A stretch of 64,000 bases of DNA from assembly GCF_003337415.1 (NCBI RefSeq), contig NZ_QPJT01000010.1:1-64000 (forward strand), in the 5' to 3' direction. Positions 34,859-43,670 of this stretch are shown one piece after another; the stretch's first letter is position 1, and each line of letters starts with the position of its first letter. This stretch comes from Anaerobacterium chartisolvens. Lineage in GTDB: Bacteria > Bacillota > Clostridia > Acetivibrionales > DSM-27016. The notes beneath the pieces were generated by a model. That model made no database searches. It was not told where the DNA came from and saw only the letters and a list, made by a program, of their open reading frames with translations. The position numbers were made by a program, and so were the translations under genes.

Positions 34859-36049
34859 TTAATGGCTGACTGCGCCTGCCTTTGTAACCTTTAAAAACAG
34901 TGCCATTGCCAGTATGGCAGCACCCGCGCACAGCCCGAACATAACGCCTACTCCCGCCCGCTCTATAATTACCGCGCCAAAAGCTGAAGACGCCATTCCG
35001 GCAAGCCCCGCAAATACAGCGTCAGTAAGCGTCTGCGCCGATGTACGCATCTGCTCAGGAGAATTGTCATGCGCAAAGGTGCGCAGGTTGGGCAGCAGCA
35101 CCGAAAACCCTATGCCCTGAAAAAGCACCCCAACAGCAACCATTGTGGTGGAATGCGCAAGCGCAATTATTGTATACTCCAGCACATAGGCACAGCAGCT
35201 GAACCAGAAGCACTGCCTGGGGCTGAACCGGGAAAATATCCTTGCGGAATAGAAAAAAAACGGCAGCTCCGTTATGGCAGAAAGAAATATAATCATCCCC
35301 AGATCCCCCGAGCCTCCGCCTACCTCCGATACAACCAGTGAAAGCAGGTTGTCCGTCGCCTGATTTCCAAATCCGATTAAAAAGCACGCCGCCAGAAACA
35401 GCAGGTATCTTCTGTTTTTAATAAGCCGCCCGTAGCTCAGCCGCAAATCGCCCAGCCTTATTCCCTCGCCTCCCCCACCGCAGTCAGACACAAGCAGTGA
35501 AACCGCCAGCGTAACCGCCACAAAGGCCGCGGCAAACACAAACATTACCCCGTAGCCCGCCCCCTCAATGCTTATGCCTATAATCCATCCGAAGCAGGAA
35601 AAGCCTATAGATGCCCACATGCGTATAAAGCCGTAGTTAAGTGGTGTATTTACATTTTTCTTCAGAATCCAGCTATCTAAAACAGCGGGCTGGGGTGTCT
35701 GGCAAAAGCCCAGAAAGCCTATAAAAATAAGCACGCTGTATGGTGACCTAGGATCGGCAAGCGCCAGTATTGCCGCAAGCAGTAATATGTTTGCCAGAAT
35801 AAACACTTTTTTAATGGATTGCAGCTTATCACATAAAAACCCCCAGAACACCTGGCCCGCGATTCCACAGCAGATAGCCACTGACATTGCGGCACCGACA
35901 AAGGAATAGCTGTATCCGCTATGAATAAAATACATTCCGGCAAACGAGAAAAAAGAACACCAGGTAGACCAGAAGGTAAACTGAAGAATGCTGAATTTCA
36001 ACGTCAACTTCTTGTCTCCGTGCTCCTTTATGAATTGCCCGTACCGCAA
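34859..36049 (-). CDS. MFS transporter, sugar-type
   Basis: A 396-residue, 12-helix major facilitator. The first loop motif is FWGFLCDKLQSIKKV. The layout and sequence (YGFIRMWASIGFSCFGWIIG) resemble the oligosaccharide-H+ symporter/nucleoside-type MFS group. It is the last gene of the LacI-controlled operon. A second transporter beside the ABC system may take up or export another form of the substrate. The substrate is unknown. Confidence 0.88.
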   Translation of the reverse strand: MRYGQFIKEHGDKKLTLKFSILQFTFWSTWCSFFSFAGMYFIHSGYSYSFVGAAMSVAICCGIAGQVFWGFLCDKLQSIKKVFILANILLLAAILALADPRSPYSVLIFIGFLGFCQTPQPAVLDSWILKKNVNTPLNYGFIRMWASIGFSCFGWIIGISIEGAGYGVMFVFAAAFVAVTLAVSLLVSDCGGGGEGIRLGDLRLSYGRLIKNRRYLLFLAACFLIGFGNQATDNLLSLVVSEVGGGSGDLGMIIFLSAITELPFFFYSARIFSRFSPRQCFWFSCCAYVLEYTIIALAHSTTMVAVGVLFQGIGFSVLLPNLRTFAHDNSPEQMRTSAQTLTDAVFAGLAGMASSAFGAVIIERAGVGVMFGLCAGAAILAMALFLKVTKAGAVSH

Positions 36050-36126
36050 AAGTGACTCCCCCCTTGTTTTTATCGGAGCCGCGCGATGGGTAAGCCATGC
36101 GCAGCCCCTTATCTATTCCATTGCCT

Positions 36127-37320
36127 TTAGAAATCCAGCTCATGAAGCGTTCCTATCGCTTCACACAGGTTTTCAATACCGTCCTCCTTTATGACAATTC
36201 CCTTTTCCCACCTTGCACCAAAGGTATCCGTTGTAATAAATGTGTCAATCTGAAACGTCATATTGGGTTCAAGAACATAGTCCGAAATGGTTTCCATCCA
36301 CGGCGCCTCAACCTCGATCATTCCCGTTCCGTGGCATGGGCCGTAGAGGTAATTGCTCTCATGTCCACTGTCCTTGTAAAATTTATAAAAGCCCTTTGCA
36401 ACATCGCTTGCTAAAACTCCTGCCTTAAGCTGCTTTTCAGTCCACTGGTGCGCCTCCCAGCAGAAATCTATATACGCCCTGCGCTCAGGCGACAGCTTGC
36501 CCATGCTTATGGGAAGCCCCACCGAAGGAGAATACCCGTCAACCTTTGCAGAAAGGTTGAGCTGAACTATATCACCCTTCTTTATCTCTCTGTGGGAGGA
36601 ACGTGAAATTGCATGGCGTGTGGAGGCCTCACTGAAAACGTACATGGGAAGCCCCTCATACTCCGCCCCATTCTCATAAATGGCCTTTTGCGCCACCCCT
36701 ACCATCTGGCACTCGGTCACCCCCGGCCGAATGGCCTTTATCACCTCACGGGTAGCAATTTCTGTAATCCTGAAGCCCTCTCTCATACATGCAATTTCAT
36801 TTTCAGACTTGATTTTACGCATCTCAATCATGATATGGTTTGCGTCAACAATCTCCGCCTTGGGGAAGCTGTCCCTTATCCCCTGCATAGTTACAACACT
36901 GGTGTCCAAAAGGCTTGCCACACCTATTCTTAAATTGGAACCGTTTACCCCCAGAAAGCTGAACACATCCTGAAATCTTTCGGCCTTCACCTCGGGATAG
37001 CTGGGGTCGGCTGACTCCCTGTACTCCATAAGCATGAAAATATCCTGAACTCTGGAAAAATCTGAAGCATACACCCTGCTTTCAGGTCCCACCATAAGCG
37101 CGGTTTTGCCCTGTGGCGTTATCGCAAGCCCGGCCCTCTCAAAAAGAGGCCAGAAGCCGCTGAAATATCTTACATTTGCATAATCCGCTTCATTTGAGTT
37201 AACAATTAAAACATCCAGATTGTTTTTTTCAATAAGCCTTGCAACCCTTTGCGCCCTCTCTTTATATTCGTAATCAGGTATACATATACGGTTTGCCATG
37301 GTAACAGTCTCCTTTTTCAC
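36127..37320 (-). CDS. M24/creatinase-fold protein lacking metal ligands
   Basis: A 397-residue protein with an N-terminal creatinase domain (RVARLIEKNNLDVLIVNS, YFSGF) and a C-terminal pita-bread domain (EIACMREGFRITEIATREVI, GPCHGTGM). In prolidase-type enzymes five residues bind two metals. Aligned by eye, the first Asp is Asn (QLNLSAKVDGY), the second is Ser (SPSVGLP), the His is kept (CHGTG), the first Glu is Asp (FQIDTF) and the last Glu is kept (RWEKG). Creatinase itself works without metal, so a metal-free hydrolase is likelier than a peptidase. It lies in a sugar operon between the ASRT-like and MFS genes. Confidence 0.85.
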   Translation of the reverse strand: MKKETVTMANRICIPDYEYKERAQRVARLIEKNNLDVLIVNSNEADYANVRYFSGFWPLFERAGLAITPQGKTALMVGPESRVYASDFSRVQDIFMLMEYRESADPSYPEVKAERFQDVFSFLGVNGSNLRIGVASLLDTSVVTMQGIRDSFPKAEIVDANHIMIEMRKIKSENEIACMREGFRITEIATREVIKAIRPGVTECQMVGVAQKAIYENGAEYEGLPMYVFSEASTRHAISRSSHREIKKGDIVQLNLSAKVDGYSPSVGLPISMGKLSPERRAYIDFCWEAHQWTEKQLKAGVLASDVAKGFYKFYKDSGHESNYLYGPCHGTGMIEVEAPWMETISDYVLEPNMTFQIDTFITTDTFGARWEKGIVIKEDGIENLCEAIGTLHELDF

Positions 37321-37353
37321 TCTATTAGTTTTAAGATAATTCTGATCCCTTAA

Positions 37354-37725
37354 TTATTCGCATATTCCCATTGTTGTGTAAAACGCCATGTTGGGCTGGC
37401 GGTTATCCAGTCTTCCATATTGCGCAATGATGGGGACATCGCTGGAGAGCTTAATTGCATACTGAGTCTCCAGCGGTAAAACAAAGCCGCACAAATGCTC
37501 AGGGTTATTAGTTCTTATGCATCTTACCCTCTTTGCCCTGACAGTCGCGGTGATATTTTCAACAGGCTCCAAGTCGGTAAAATACAATGTAATTTTAACA
37601 TTGGCATCCCTTGAATTGGGATTTAAAATCACAATTGATTCATGTCCCTTCATTTCCCCTTCACCGGGAGGGGGAAGCTCCCCGTCGGGGAAAAACCACA
37701 CTGTTTTCCCGTACTCCTTTTCCAT
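37354..37725 (-). CDS. ASRT-family (sensory rhodopsin transducer-like) protein
   Basis: A 123-residue beta-rich protein matching the Anabaena sensory rhodopsin transducer family: GKTVWFFPDGELPPPGEGEM, KGHESIVILNPN, ITLYFTDLEPVENI, QYGRLDNRQPNMAFYTTMG. The Anabaena protein is a soluble tetramer that binds a rhodopsin. Most bacterial members occur without rhodopsin, beside sugar genes, and have been proposed to bind carbohydrate or act as regulators. No rhodopsin is seen here. It lies between the permease and M24-fold genes. Confidence 0.85.
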   Translation of the reverse strand: MEKEYGKTVWFFPDGELPPPGEGEMKGHESIVILNPNSRDANVKITLYFTDLEPVENITATVRAKRVRCIRTNNPEHLCGFVLPLETQYAIKLSSDVPIIAQYGRLDNRQPNMAFYTTMGICE

Positions 37726-37743
37726 TTCCGCACCTCTTTTTTA

Positions 37744-38715
37744 TCAATCTTTTTTTGAATTCATATCAATAAGCACAACCGAAGCAAGGATGACTCCCTT
37801 TACAATCCACTGCCAATAAGTGTTTATTGAAAGCAGAACCATTGCATTGTCCATAACGCCCAGAATCAGAGAGGCTATAACCACCCCCCACACCTTTCCG
37901 CGCCCGCCTGTAAGAGAGGTTCCTCCAAGCACACATATCGTCATGACATCAAACAGCATGTTGTCACCCACCGCGGGCAGGCCTGCCATTGTTTTGGAGG
38001 TAAGCGCAATGGCTCCTACAGCCGCCAGTACCGAAGACAGCACAAACGCCAGAGTCTTAATCCTTTTTGTGTTTATTCCCGAAAGCGTACTCGCTTCCTC
38101 ATTGCCCCCCACAGAAAAAACATTCCTTCCTGTCTGTGTATGGTTTGTAAACACCCAGCATATCAGCGCCACAACGAGCATCAGCATTACAGGAACGGGA
38201 AGAAAGCCTCCTATATACCCCATTCCGATTACATTAAAGGACTTTGGCAGCCCGGAAATGGGAATGCCGCTTGACATGAGGTAGTTTATACCCTTTATTC
38301 CCAGCATTGTCGCCAGTGTCGCTATAAAGGACGGAACCTTTCCGTAGACAGACACTGCCGCGTTAATAAGGCCTATGGCGACGCTGGCCGTTAAAACAAG
38401 CACAATAGCAGTTCCCACGCTTGTCCCGCTCTTTACAAGGGTAGCCATCAATACCGACACAAAGCCTATTACCGAGCCTATCGACATGTCCATATTGCCG
38501 ACTAAAATTACAAAGAACTCGCCTATGGCAATAATGGCGATAAACGAGACCTGCCGCGCAATATTTAAAAAGTTTTTACTGTCAAAGAAATTGGGAACAA
38601 AAATTGAACATACCACTACAAGTCCTAAGAGGATGAACAATACTATCCATTCCTGCATGAACAGCCTAGCCGACCTTTTATTTTTCATTTCCAACTCAGC
38701 AGTTACAGAGCTCAT
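37744..38715 (-). CDS. Ribose-type sugar ABC permease
   Basis: A 323-residue membrane protein of the RbsC family with about eight to ten helices. Characteristic stretches are IAIGEFFVILVGNMDMSIGSV and GGTSLTGGRGKVWGVVIASL. It starts right after the ATPase gene, whose stop forms part of its ribosome-site region. It works with the ATPase (38720-40231) and probably the binding protein at 43671-44750 to import a monosaccharide or derivative. Confidence 0.95.
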   Translation of the reverse strand: MSSVTAELEMKNKRSARLFMQEWIVLFILLGLVVVCSIFVPNFFDSKNFLNIARQVSFIAIIAIGEFFVILVGNMDMSIGSVIGFVSVLMATLVKSGTSVGTAIVLVLTASVAIGLINAAVSVYGKVPSFIATLATMLGIKGINYLMSSGIPISGLPKSFNVIGMGYIGGFLPVPVMLMLVVALICWVFTNHTQTGRNVFSVGGNEEASTLSGINTKRIKTLAFVLSSVLAAVGAIALTSKTMAGLPAVGDNMLFDVMTICVLGGTSLTGGRGKVWGVVIASLILGVMDNAMVLLSINTYWQWIVKGVILASVVLIDMNSKKD

Positions 38716-38719
38716 ATTT

Positions 38720-40231
38720 TTATACCCCCAGCATCTTATTAATAATATTTTCCTGTGTTATTGCATCTCCCTCAACACAGCCCTTGAACCGGCCCTCAAA
38801 CATAATATAAACACGGTTGCTGAGGCCTATCAGCTCCTCCAGCTCGGGAGAGACTATAATTACTGATTTGCCCTCCTGAGTAAGCTGGTTAACCAGCTTA
38901 TAAATCTCCGATTTGGCTCCCACGTCGATTCCCCTTGTCGGCTCGTCAAAAATTATAATTTCAGCCTCTTCCAGCAGCCATTTGCCTATAACAATCTTTT
39001 GCTGGTTTCCTCCCGACAGCTTGCCCGCCTTCTGGTTGATTGAGGAGTAGTTGAGCTTCATCTTCTCGCACATCAAAAAGGCTTCCTTCGCTTCCCTCTT
39101 ATGATCTAAAAACAGCCCGCGCAATCTTTTATAGCGGCGCAGTGAAACCAGCGATGTATTAGTCTTTATATCGGCACCGAGAATCAGTCCAAGACGCTTT
39201 CTTTCATCCGGCACAAGGGCAATTTTATTCTTAACGGCATCAATGGGTGATTTGATTTTTACCTTTCTTCCGTTCAGGAAAAGATTTCCGCACTTTAGGG
39301 GGTATGACCCGAAGATTGAGTTTATAAGCTCCGTTTTGCCTGCTCCTACCAGACCGGCAATACCCACTACCTCCCCCTTTTTAAGTGTCATGTCAATATT
39401 CTTAAAGGCCTTTTCGGAGGTAAAATTCTTAAGCTCAAGAACAGTCTCTCCAAGCTTTGTGTTTACCTTAGGAAATACCTGCTTCAGCTCACGGCCTATC
39501 ATCATGGTTATAAGCTTGTCCTTATCTATATCAGCCACGTTTCCGCTATGAGTCAGCTTTCCGTCACACATTACGCTGAACCTGTCGCACACCTCAAAAA
39601 TCTCGTCCAAGCGGTGCGAAATATATATGATTCCTATCCCCTGAGCTTTAAGCAGGCGCACCAGACGGAATATGTTTTCTATATCGCTTTCCTGAAGCAC
39701 CGCCGTCAGCTCATCCAGAATAACAACCTTTGCCTTAACAACAATTGCCTTTGCAAGCTGTATAATCTGCTGCTCCGCCATTCTCAGCTTTTTTACCGGA
39801 ACCTCCAGCGGTATATCGCATTGCAGGAACTCAAGTATCTCCTGAGCCTTGCGCTTTAAGGCCTTCCAGTCCACAAACATACCCTTTTTGGTGTAATTTC
39901 CTATAAAAATGTTTTCAATGCCGTTAAGCTCAGGGATAAGCTGCAGCTCCTGATGAACCACCGCTATGCCCATTTGCTGCGACATCTTAACATTGTAGTT
40001 TTTGTTAAGCACATCCTGCCCGTCAACCTCAAAGCTTTTAATGTCTCCTTTGTACGCACCTATAATGATTTTGGCAAGCGTGGATTTTCCCGCGCCGTTT
40101 TCTCCTGCCAAAGCCAGGCATTCTCCCGGATACAGTGTGAAGGACACATCGTCTAAAGCTTTCACATTGGGAAATGTTACCGAACAGCCCTTAATATCTA
40201 TTAACGGCCTTTGCTTAGCTCTATCGGACAA
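38720..40231 (-). CDS. Ribose-type sugar ABC ATPase (tandem domains)
   Basis: An RbsA-type protein with two nucleotide-binding domains. The first has GENGAGKSTLAKI and AKAIVVKAKVVILDELTAVL. The second has GLVGAGKTELINSIFG, LSGGNQQKIVIGKWLL and IIFDEPTRGIDVGAKSEIY. The start is probably TTG at 40231, nine bases after GGGGAG; a TTG at 40240 is too close to that site. The first Walker B region reads DELT rather than the usual DEPT, a minor change. Confidence 0.94.
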   Translation of the reverse strand: MSDRAKQRPLIDIKGCSVTFPNVKALDDVSFTLYPGECLALAGENGAGKSTLAKIIIGAYKGDIKSFEVDGQDVLNKNYNVKMSQQMGIAVVHQELQLIPELNGIENIFIGNYTKKGMFVDWKALKRKAQEILEFLQCDIPLEVPVKKLRMAEQQIIQLAKAIVVKAKVVILDELTAVLQESDIENIFRLVRLLKAQGIGIIYISHRLDEIFEVCDRFSVMCDGKLTHSGNVADIDKDKLITMMIGRELKQVFPKVNTKLGETVLELKNFTSEKAFKNIDMTLKKGEVVGIAGLVGAGKTELINSIFGSYPLKCGNLFLNGRKVKIKSPIDAVKNKIALVPDERKRLGLILGADIKTNTSLVSLRRYKRLRGLFLDHKREAKEAFLMCEKMKLNYSSINQKAGKLSGGNQQKIVIGKWLLEEAEIIIFDEPTRGIDVGAKSEIYKLVNQLTQEGKSVIIVSPELEELIGLSNRVYIMFEGRFKGCVEGDAITQENIINKMLGV

Positions 40232-40281
40232 AAAACTCAACTCCCCTCTTAGAATATAAAGCGGCAGAAAATTCCCTTGCG

Positions 40282-41172
40282 CTATTTAAGCTCCCCGGCA
40301 ATTTCAGCGGCAGTTTTAAATGATGCTCCCTGCTCCTTCAGCAGCACGATAAGCCTTTCAAACTCTCTTATTGCAATGTCACCGCAGCCTGAGACAATAA
40401 ACTCATCAGGTATAACAGTGGCCTCACCAAAGTTATAGCTTTTTTTGCAGGGTATAAACTCCCACGGATGTATATAGTAGCACAGCACCACCGGAAGCCC
40501 CTTTCCTTCCGCAAAGGCGGCAAAGTCCATAGAGCGCTTCATAAGGTATTCGGCTCCCTTCGTTCTGAAAAGCGGCCACTGATCCCTGTCCCGCTCCAAC
40601 GGGCTGTCGTTGCTGACCATAGTCATATCTGCAAAATTGGGGATTTCAACCAAGCGCATGTCGCCCTCCTTTGTCCAGTCCTCTCTCGACGGATGATACG
40701 GTGCAAACTTATCCCTGTAAAAATACATGGGATAGGTTGCGTCGGAGGTATAGCCCAGCCTCTCTAAGGCATTCACAACGGCAGTTGAGCCCCACAGTCT
40801 GGGGCAGCGGAAGGCCTTCGGAGCCACGCCCGAAGCCTCCCTTACCCATTCGGTAGCCATTTCCAGGCGAGGGAACACCTCATGAGGCAGCAACGGATTT
40901 ACTCCCGGTAGAGGAAAAAGCTCGTCCCCGACGGTTTCATGGTACAGCGAATGGCACCCCACCTCGCTGGTACCGGCAGCGACTATTTTGGCCTGCTCCG
41001 GGTTCTCTCTTGCCGACTCTCCCGTAAAATAAAAGGTGCCCTTGATGCCGTGCCTGTCAAACATCTCAAGAAGGATGGGGACACCCTTTTTAACGCCCTC
41101 GTAAAAAGGGGTAAAGCTCCCGACATCCGTTTCTACATCTACTCCTATCAGTACCGAAATATCTTTTGCCAT
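40282..41172 (-). CDS. Polysaccharide deacetylase-family protein (NodB-like)
   Basis: A 296-residue cytoplasmic protein (no signal peptide) with the carbohydrate esterase 4 fold: DVETDVGSF near the N-terminus, GTFYFTG, EVGCHSLYHET (metal-binding His pair) and FRCPRLWG. Members remove N- or O-acetyl groups from sugars, or act on allantoin-like substrates. Being intracellular beside an importer, it probably acts on an imported acetylated saccharide. Its GGAGG site overlaps the stop of the upstream glycosidase-like gene. Confidence 0.9.
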   Translation of the reverse strand: MAKDISVLIGVDVETDVGSFTPFYEGVKKGVPILLEMFDRHGIKGTFYFTGESARENPEQAKIVAAGTSEVGCHSLYHETVGDELFPLPGVNPLLPHEVFPRLEMATEWVREASGVAPKAFRCPRLWGSTAVVNALERLGYTSDATYPMYFYRDKFAPYHPSREDWTKEGDMRLVEIPNFADMTMVSNDSPLERDRDQWPLFRTKGAEYLMKRSMDFAAFAEGKGLPVVLCYYIHPWEFIPCKKSYNFGEATVIPDEFIVSGCGDIAIREFERLIVLLKEQGASFKTAAEIAGELK

Positions 41173-41187
41173 ATGCTCTCACGCCTC

Positions 41188-43281
41188 CTACAGCCATAAC
41201 CATCCCAGTGCTTCCACTCCAAGATAGACAGGCACATTATCCGCATTGGCCGGGTCCAGCGCGTTGTTGATGACGCGCCGGAGCTCGTGGTACGGTATCA
41301 TGCATGACTTGGTGCCTGTCTCCGATACAGGGTTAACATCAAAATAATTGCTCCTGACTATTTCAAAATTCCTTTCATTGTGCAGCGACATTTCCTTTAA
41401 GTACTTAATTTTTTCCTCTTCTGTGGGCGCATTGTCATAGCTTATGGATGCCAGTGCCAAGTCATATATCACTCTATTTCTTAGGTTTGCCACAATAAGC
41501 TTTTCAAAGTGCGGGGAATAGACCTTAAGCCTTGAGTCTGCGTCCACGGCAGCCTTGACTCTGTTCAGCCTCAGCATTATATTGTCATGATCGGCAATAG
41601 CGGCCTGTATGGCGGGAATGTCACGCTTTTCAACCTTGTTCCTCGCAAACGGGAACTCGGTGGGGAATATCTTCATCTGGCTTTCGTGTATTGTAAACAT
41701 GTTTTTGAGAACATAAAGAATATCATCCTTTAAGCCTGCTCCAAACACCGCCGTTACGGCATAATCGTAGAACTCCTCCGGCTCCATAATGCTTCCCCAT
41801 CCATAATTGGCGTGTGCAAACAGGTGAAGGAAAAAACCGTACCATTCAAACATATAGCCGTTGATGCCCTTTACCCCCAATTTAACAGAGCCTATGTGCT
41901 GCCGTATATCCTCTTCAATATACTGGTGGTTGGTTTCCTCGTCACAGCGCAGGCCGTTGGAGCGGAAGGTTCTTATAAGGCGTCCCATACATGCTGAAAC
42001 GGCGTTTGATTCAGTGTCTCTTGCCCATATTCTGTCCTTTCCGAAGGCCTTCGCCCATTTTTCGAATTCATTCTCGCCGCAGTAAAGCCCCGGAGCCCAG
42101 AACAGCACCATATCGGGCGGCACAGAAGCCACCATCTCCCTTAAATACTCCTGCGGCTTTTCAAGCGGCGGCTCACGCCACATCCTTGCTCCTATAACAA
42201 TATCGGGGTTTACATCCCTCACCGCTTCATACAGTATTTTAAGAAGCTCATAATTGGCGTGGTGCTTTGCCTCGGCGGGAGTACCATACTTATCGAGGTA
42301 TTTTTCACTGCATTTTTCGCAGTTGCAAAACCAGAAGGATTCCTCGCTTTCCTCAAAATCAATTCCGTCGTAGCCAAGAGAGGCAATACGCCTCATGGCG
42401 GACTTCAGGTACTCAATAGTATCCGGCTGGCTTAAGCAAAGAGTGTCAAAATCATTTACAAACCTGCTGTTCTCCGGCAGCTTCATCCGTTTTTCCTTAT
42501 AAATACTGGGGTACCCGCCGCTGTAGCTGTTCAGTCCTATATATGCAAAAAATTTAAAGCCCAGCTTATGACCGTAATCGAATAATTTGCTTAAAAACTC
42601 CTGCGATAAATTGGGATGGCTGTATCTTACCTCAACCCAATTCTTGCTTTCCTCGTTCCACACCTTAACGGGGTAATTGCGAAGCACAGTCTCGGGGTAT
42701 TCGTCAAACTCAAACGGCCAGTAGCCGTACATGCACATATTGAACTGATTGATTTTGAAATCGGAACAGATATTAAGATATTCCTTCCACTCCTCAAAGC
42801 CCCACAACTGCATATCAAAGCCAAGCCGCCCATACCCGGCATACCATGCAAACGTATTGGAAACCGACCTTATTTCTATTGATGGCCAGTCGGCAATTTC
42901 ACAAAAACCAACAGTATATCCGTCATCCTTTTTGGTTAAAAGCTGCTTCAGAGTAGAAATTGCATTTATCAGCCCGTCGCGGCATAAAGACTTGATTGTA
43001 ATGCCATCTTCGTTAACGTCAATACAGTAGCCCTGTTTTTTGTACAGCTCGTCATTATCTGCAAGCTCCTGCGGAGGAAGCCCATAAACCAGCCTTACGG
43101 CAACAGAATTCTCCGGCGAAAGAGCTATTTCACTGTAATTCCACAACTTGTACCGAAACAGCTCGGCGATATCTCCATACTCTTCATTTAACATACTGCC
43201 TTCTAAATCAAAATTTTTAAAGCATGGTGTAGCACCCTCTTTTTTGTTATACACCTTCACTCTGGGCAAAGTATAATTCAT
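41188..43281 (-). CDS. Glycosidase-like TIM-barrel protein (GH20/GH67-like)
   Basis: A 697-residue protein without signal peptide. The N-terminal 130 residues resemble the GH20/GH67 N-terminal domain. The barrel follows (WKEYLNICSDFKINQFNMCM, FKFFAYIGLNSYSGGYP). An acidic SLGYDGIDFEESEESFWFCN near residue 310 is a good candidate for the catalytic loop. A Cys pair lies next to it (FCNCEKCSEKY). I cannot name a family with certainty; members near DUF4838 or the alpha-glucuronidase superfamily are the closest I recall. It probably hydrolyses an imported oligosaccharide, together with the deacetylase. An AGGAGG site precedes the ATG. Confidence 0.75.
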   Translation of the reverse strand: MNYTLPRVKVYNKKEGATPCFKNFDLEGSMLNEEYGDIAELFRYKLWNYSEIALSPENSVAVRLVYGLPPQELADNDELYKKQGYCIDVNEDGITIKSLCRDGLINAISTLKQLLTKKDDGYTVGFCEIADWPSIEIRSVSNTFAWYAGYGRLGFDMQLWGFEEWKEYLNICSDFKINQFNMCMYGYWPFEFDEYPETVLRNYPVKVWNEESKNWVEVRYSHPNLSQEFLSKLFDYGHKLGFKFFAYIGLNSYSGGYPSIYKEKRMKLPENSRFVNDFDTLCLSQPDTIEYLKSAMRRIASLGYDGIDFEESEESFWFCNCEKCSEKYLDKYGTPAEAKHHANYELLKILYEAVRDVNPDIVIGARMWREPPLEKPQEYLREMVASVPPDMVLFWAPGLYCGENEFEKWAKAFGKDRIWARDTESNAVSACMGRLIRTFRSNGLRCDEETNHQYIEEDIRQHIGSVKLGVKGINGYMFEWYGFFLHLFAHANYGWGSIMEPEEFYDYAVTAVFGAGLKDDILYVLKNMFTIHESQMKIFPTEFPFARNKVEKRDIPAIQAAIADHDNIMLRLNRVKAAVDADSRLKVYSPHFEKLIVANLRNRVIYDLALASISYDNAPTEEEKIKYLKEMSLHNERNFEIVRSNYFDVNPVSETGTKSCMIPYHELRRVINNALDPANADNVPVYLGVEALGWLWL

Positions 43282-43317
43282 CGCAACTCCTCCTCGTATA
43301 TTTTTGTTTATATAAAT

Positions 43318-43501
43318 TAGGATACAGACTATCTAAAAAGGATGTAAAATAATTTCCGGAATAATAATTTCCCCGGAATGCGTGACCGGAATATAATTTA
43401 AGCTAACTAAAATCACAAGCGCCTTCTACAGGTATACATGCTTTTATAGTTAGAGTAGAAATTATTATGGAGGATATTATTTTACATCCCCCGTTATCCT
43501 A
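43318..43501. repeat. 184-bp palindromic MITE-like element
   Basis: The outer ends TAGGATA (43318) and TATCCTA (43495-43501) and the inner pair GGATGTAAAATAAT (43340-43353) / ATTATTTTACATCC (43476-43489) form nested inverted repeats with no coding capacity. The right part carries ATGGAGGATATTATT, like the block in both ends of the element at 17580-17764, and the two are nearly equal in length. It lies between the binding protein and glycosidase genes of one operon. Confidence 0.65.
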
Positions 43502-43528
43502 TATGCAAAAGCCTAAACTATATAGAAA

Positions 43529-43583
43529 GGGCGTTTTTGAAAAATCATCCCTCGTGCCTAAGATACACCTTTCAGAAACGCCC
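43529..43583. terminator. Long hairpin in the operon gap
   Basis: GGGCGTTTTTGA (from 43529) pairs imperfectly with TTCAGAAACGCCC (to 43583). There is no clean T tail. It may attenuate transcription between the binding protein gene and the enzymes downstream. Confidence 0.45.
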
Positions 43584-43613
43584 CTGCATTATGATTAAAG
43601 GAGCATTTCATAT

Positions 43614-43650
43614 AAGCTGCCGCCCACCCCCTTAAAGGGGACGGCAGCTT
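43614..43650. terminator. Hairpin after the binding-protein gene
   Basis: AAGCTGCCG (43614-43622) pairs with CGGCAGCTT (43642-43650), with an inner CCCC/GGGG pair. It lies 21 bases beyond the stop of the binding protein gene. The T run is poor, so partial read-through or mRNA 3'-end protection is plausible; this is a known way to make more binding protein than permease. Confidence 0.6.
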
Positions 43651-43670
43651 ATACTTAAAATGCATATCTT

